This document shows, one piece after another, positions 15,401-15,933 of a stretch of DNA of 15,933 nucleotides. The stretch spans positions 1-15,933 of the forward strand of contig JAHHUI010000023.1 of NCBI GenBank assembly GCA_020024055.1. Direction: 5' to 3'. The notes beneath the pieces are model-generated. The model was not told the origin of the DNA and made no database searches. It saw nothing but the letters and a program-made list of their open reading frames with translations. The stretch comes from Spirochaetaceae bacterium. GTDB taxonomy: Bacteria; Spirochaetota; Spirochaetia; WRBN01. Numbering within the stretch: position 1 is the stretch's first letter; every line of letters begins with the position of its first letter. A program made the translations under genes and the position numbers.

Positions 15401-15933
15401 GGCGAGGAAATTATTAAAAAAGCCTCGGGCGAGTCGATTGTCACGAATGAGATTGGTTATGTGAAAGTGATGGATGGCAAGGTGTTGCTGATTGCCCAGG
15501 AGCGAAAGATTCCCGTGCGCAATGGGGCGACATTGCTGGTGAAAGAGGGACAGGCGGTGCCGGCCAATCATGTCTTGGCCACATTTGATCCCTTCAGTGA
15601 CCCCATTATTGCTGAGCAGGACGGCACAGTGCAATTTGTGGAAATCCTCTTAGGCACCACATTGAAAGAAGAAGTGAATGAAGACACAGGCAATATTGAG
15701 CGCCGTATTATGGATCTTTCCAATGAGACAATGATGCCGCGCATTGAAATTGTCAATGCGCATGGCGAGGCGATTGGAACATATTATCTGCCCAGCAATG
15801 CCTATCTGGCCGCGGGGATTGAGCATGGCTCAACCGTAAAAGCAGGTATGCATTTGGCCAAGATGCTCAAAGAAAGTATCAAGGCGCAAGACATCACCGG
15901 TGGTTTGCCGCGTGTTGGTGAATTGTTTGAAGC
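12491..15933 (+). CDS. rpoC: DNA-directed RNA polymerase subunit beta' (partial, runs off the right edge)
   Basis: The beta' subunit carries the catalytic Mg site of RNA polymerase. About 1,147 residues are present and the C-terminus is cut by the window end, probably some 200-270 residues short. Visible are zinc site 1 (C60, C62, C75, C78), the LLGKRVDYSGRSVIVVGP stretch, the catalytic triad D449, D451, D453 in NADFDGDQMAVH, MADSGARGSRTQIRQLAAMRG in the bridge-helix approach, zinc site 2 (the EEDCG cysteine plus CEAQQGVCQKC) and the trigger loop GQPGTQLTMRTFHIGG. I prefer GTG 12491: it yields the N-terminus MREIPDFDSI expected for spirochaetes and has AGGGG nine bases upstream. ATG 12482, three codons earlier, is the alternative. 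The gene follows rpoB by 81 bases. Confidence 0.98.
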   Translation, partial: MREIPDFDSITIRLASPQKIRDWSYGEVKKPETVNYRTLRPERDGLFCERIFGTTKEWECYCGKFKSIRYKGVVCDRCGVEVTHFKVRRERMGHIELASPVSHIWYYRSVPSRIGLLLNLPMVALRSILYFEKYIVVDPGDTDLKKMQLLTDEEYTEAKRRYGLAFTAGIGAEVIRTLLEQLDLNTLAAELRAEMVAKGVKSDKRLLNRIELVENFRDSSNRPEWMILDVIPVIPPELRPMVQLDGGRFATSDLNDLYRRVINRNNRLRRLMALNAPDIIIRNEKRMLQEAVDALFDNGRRKKVVKGASNRPLKSLSDLLKGKGGRFRQNLLGKRVDYSGRSVIVVGPKLKLHQCGLPAKMAMELYKPFIMKKLVDKEVVYNIRKAKTLVEQETPEVWDVLGEVVKEHPVLLNRAPTLHRLGIQAFEPILVGGKAIQLHPLVCHAFNADFDGDQMAVHVPLTQAAQVECWTLMLATNNLLNPANGQPIVFPSQDMVLGIYYLTKPRPRAEKMHYFSSGNEAVKAADRGVIGYQDLCYVHMNGEFVETTPGRVIFNQSMPKEVGFVNRTLGDKSLRKLIAEVYEKFGSYTTITMLDAIKNTGYRYATFFGATISMDDILVPDEKKEMIEKANKEVLRIQEQYQKGHITGEERYSRAIQVWSKTNDDLTDILMKRLEVDKDGFNNVYMMADSGARGSRTQIRQLAAMRGLMSKPSGEIIELPIRSNFKEGLSVIEYFISSNGARKGLSDTALKTADAGYLTRRLVDIAQDVVVNEEDCGTINGTVVTALKDGEEVVERLADRISGRFALERVMHPLSGEILVDVGQEITNEIAEQIEEIGVESVKVRTVLACEAQQGVCQKCYGRDLARDRTVNIGEAVGTIAAQSIGQPGTQLTMRTFHIGGAASTISEDNKLQLKYPLYIQKITGSTVTLSENELLFTRKGHLLVHRILKSFDLQKGDKVLLEDGKRAIKGEEIIKKASGESIVTNEIGYVKVMDGKVLLIAQERKIPVRNGATLLVKEGQAVPANHVLATFDPFSDPIIAEQDGTVQFVEILLGTTLKEEVNEDTGNIERRIMDLSNETMMPRIEIVNAHGEAIGTYYLPSNAYLAAGIEHGSTVKAGMHLAKMLKESIKAQDITGGLPRVGELFE

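Noticed and set aside
1..15933. CRISPR arrays, insertion sequences, phage genes, toxin-antitoxin pairs, inverted repeats of mobile elements
   Set aside because: None seen on either strand; gaps between genes are short and explained by promoters, ribosome sites, tRNAs or hairpins.

Overview
The window carries a typical bacterial transcription/translation block and, to its left, a small set of unrelated genes. The best taxonomic reading is Spirochaetota, possibly Treponema-like. This rests on three things read from the proteins: RpoB has Asn at the position of E. coli Ser531 (here N492), the known spirochaete rifampicin-resistance residue; the RpoC N-terminus (VREIPDFDSI...) resembles treponemal RpoC as I remember it; and RpoB is about 1,170 aa and lacks the long proteobacterial insertions. 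Genus and species cannot be fixed from the sequence alone. Base composition is roughly balanced.

Left part (1-5230): a leftward gene for an exported glucose/sorbosone dehydrogenase-type beta-propeller protein (88-1209) diverges from ruvB (1289-2320). Their predicted promoters are interleaved in an 80-base gap. Next comes a small unknown four-helix membrane protein (2367-2789), apparently translationally coupled to an ABC-3 family zinc/manganese permease (2799-3638). No ATPase or binding protein lies beside it. A YjeM-type amino-acid permease follows (3709-5226). Several of these genes have recognisable TTGACA-type promoters. Two of them, ruvB and the small membrane protein, appear to have almost no 5' leader and no Shine-Dalgarno (SD) sequence.

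Right part (5250-15933): a strong promoter precedes tRNA-Thr(GGT), rpmG (L33), tRNA-Trp(CCA), secE, nusG, rplK, rplA, rplJ, rplL, rpoB and rpoC, all on the plus strand. rpoC runs off the right edge. The cluster makes two tRNAs, the translocon subunit SecE, the elongation factor NusG, the L11/L1 stalk proteins, the L10-L7/L12 stalk and the two large RNA polymerase subunits. Several gaps hold RNA structure: a likely L1 autoregulatory site before rplK, a structured leader before rplL, a 12-bp hairpin without a U tract between rplL and rpoB, and a hairpin plus seven U between rpoB and rpoC.

I found no CRISPR array, insertion sequence, phage gene, toxin-antitoxin pair or clear sign of recent transfer. 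I did not find a wholly new system. The points worth following are the RNA structures, the SecE with an extra membrane helix, the near-leaderless genes and the unknown membrane partner of the metal permease.
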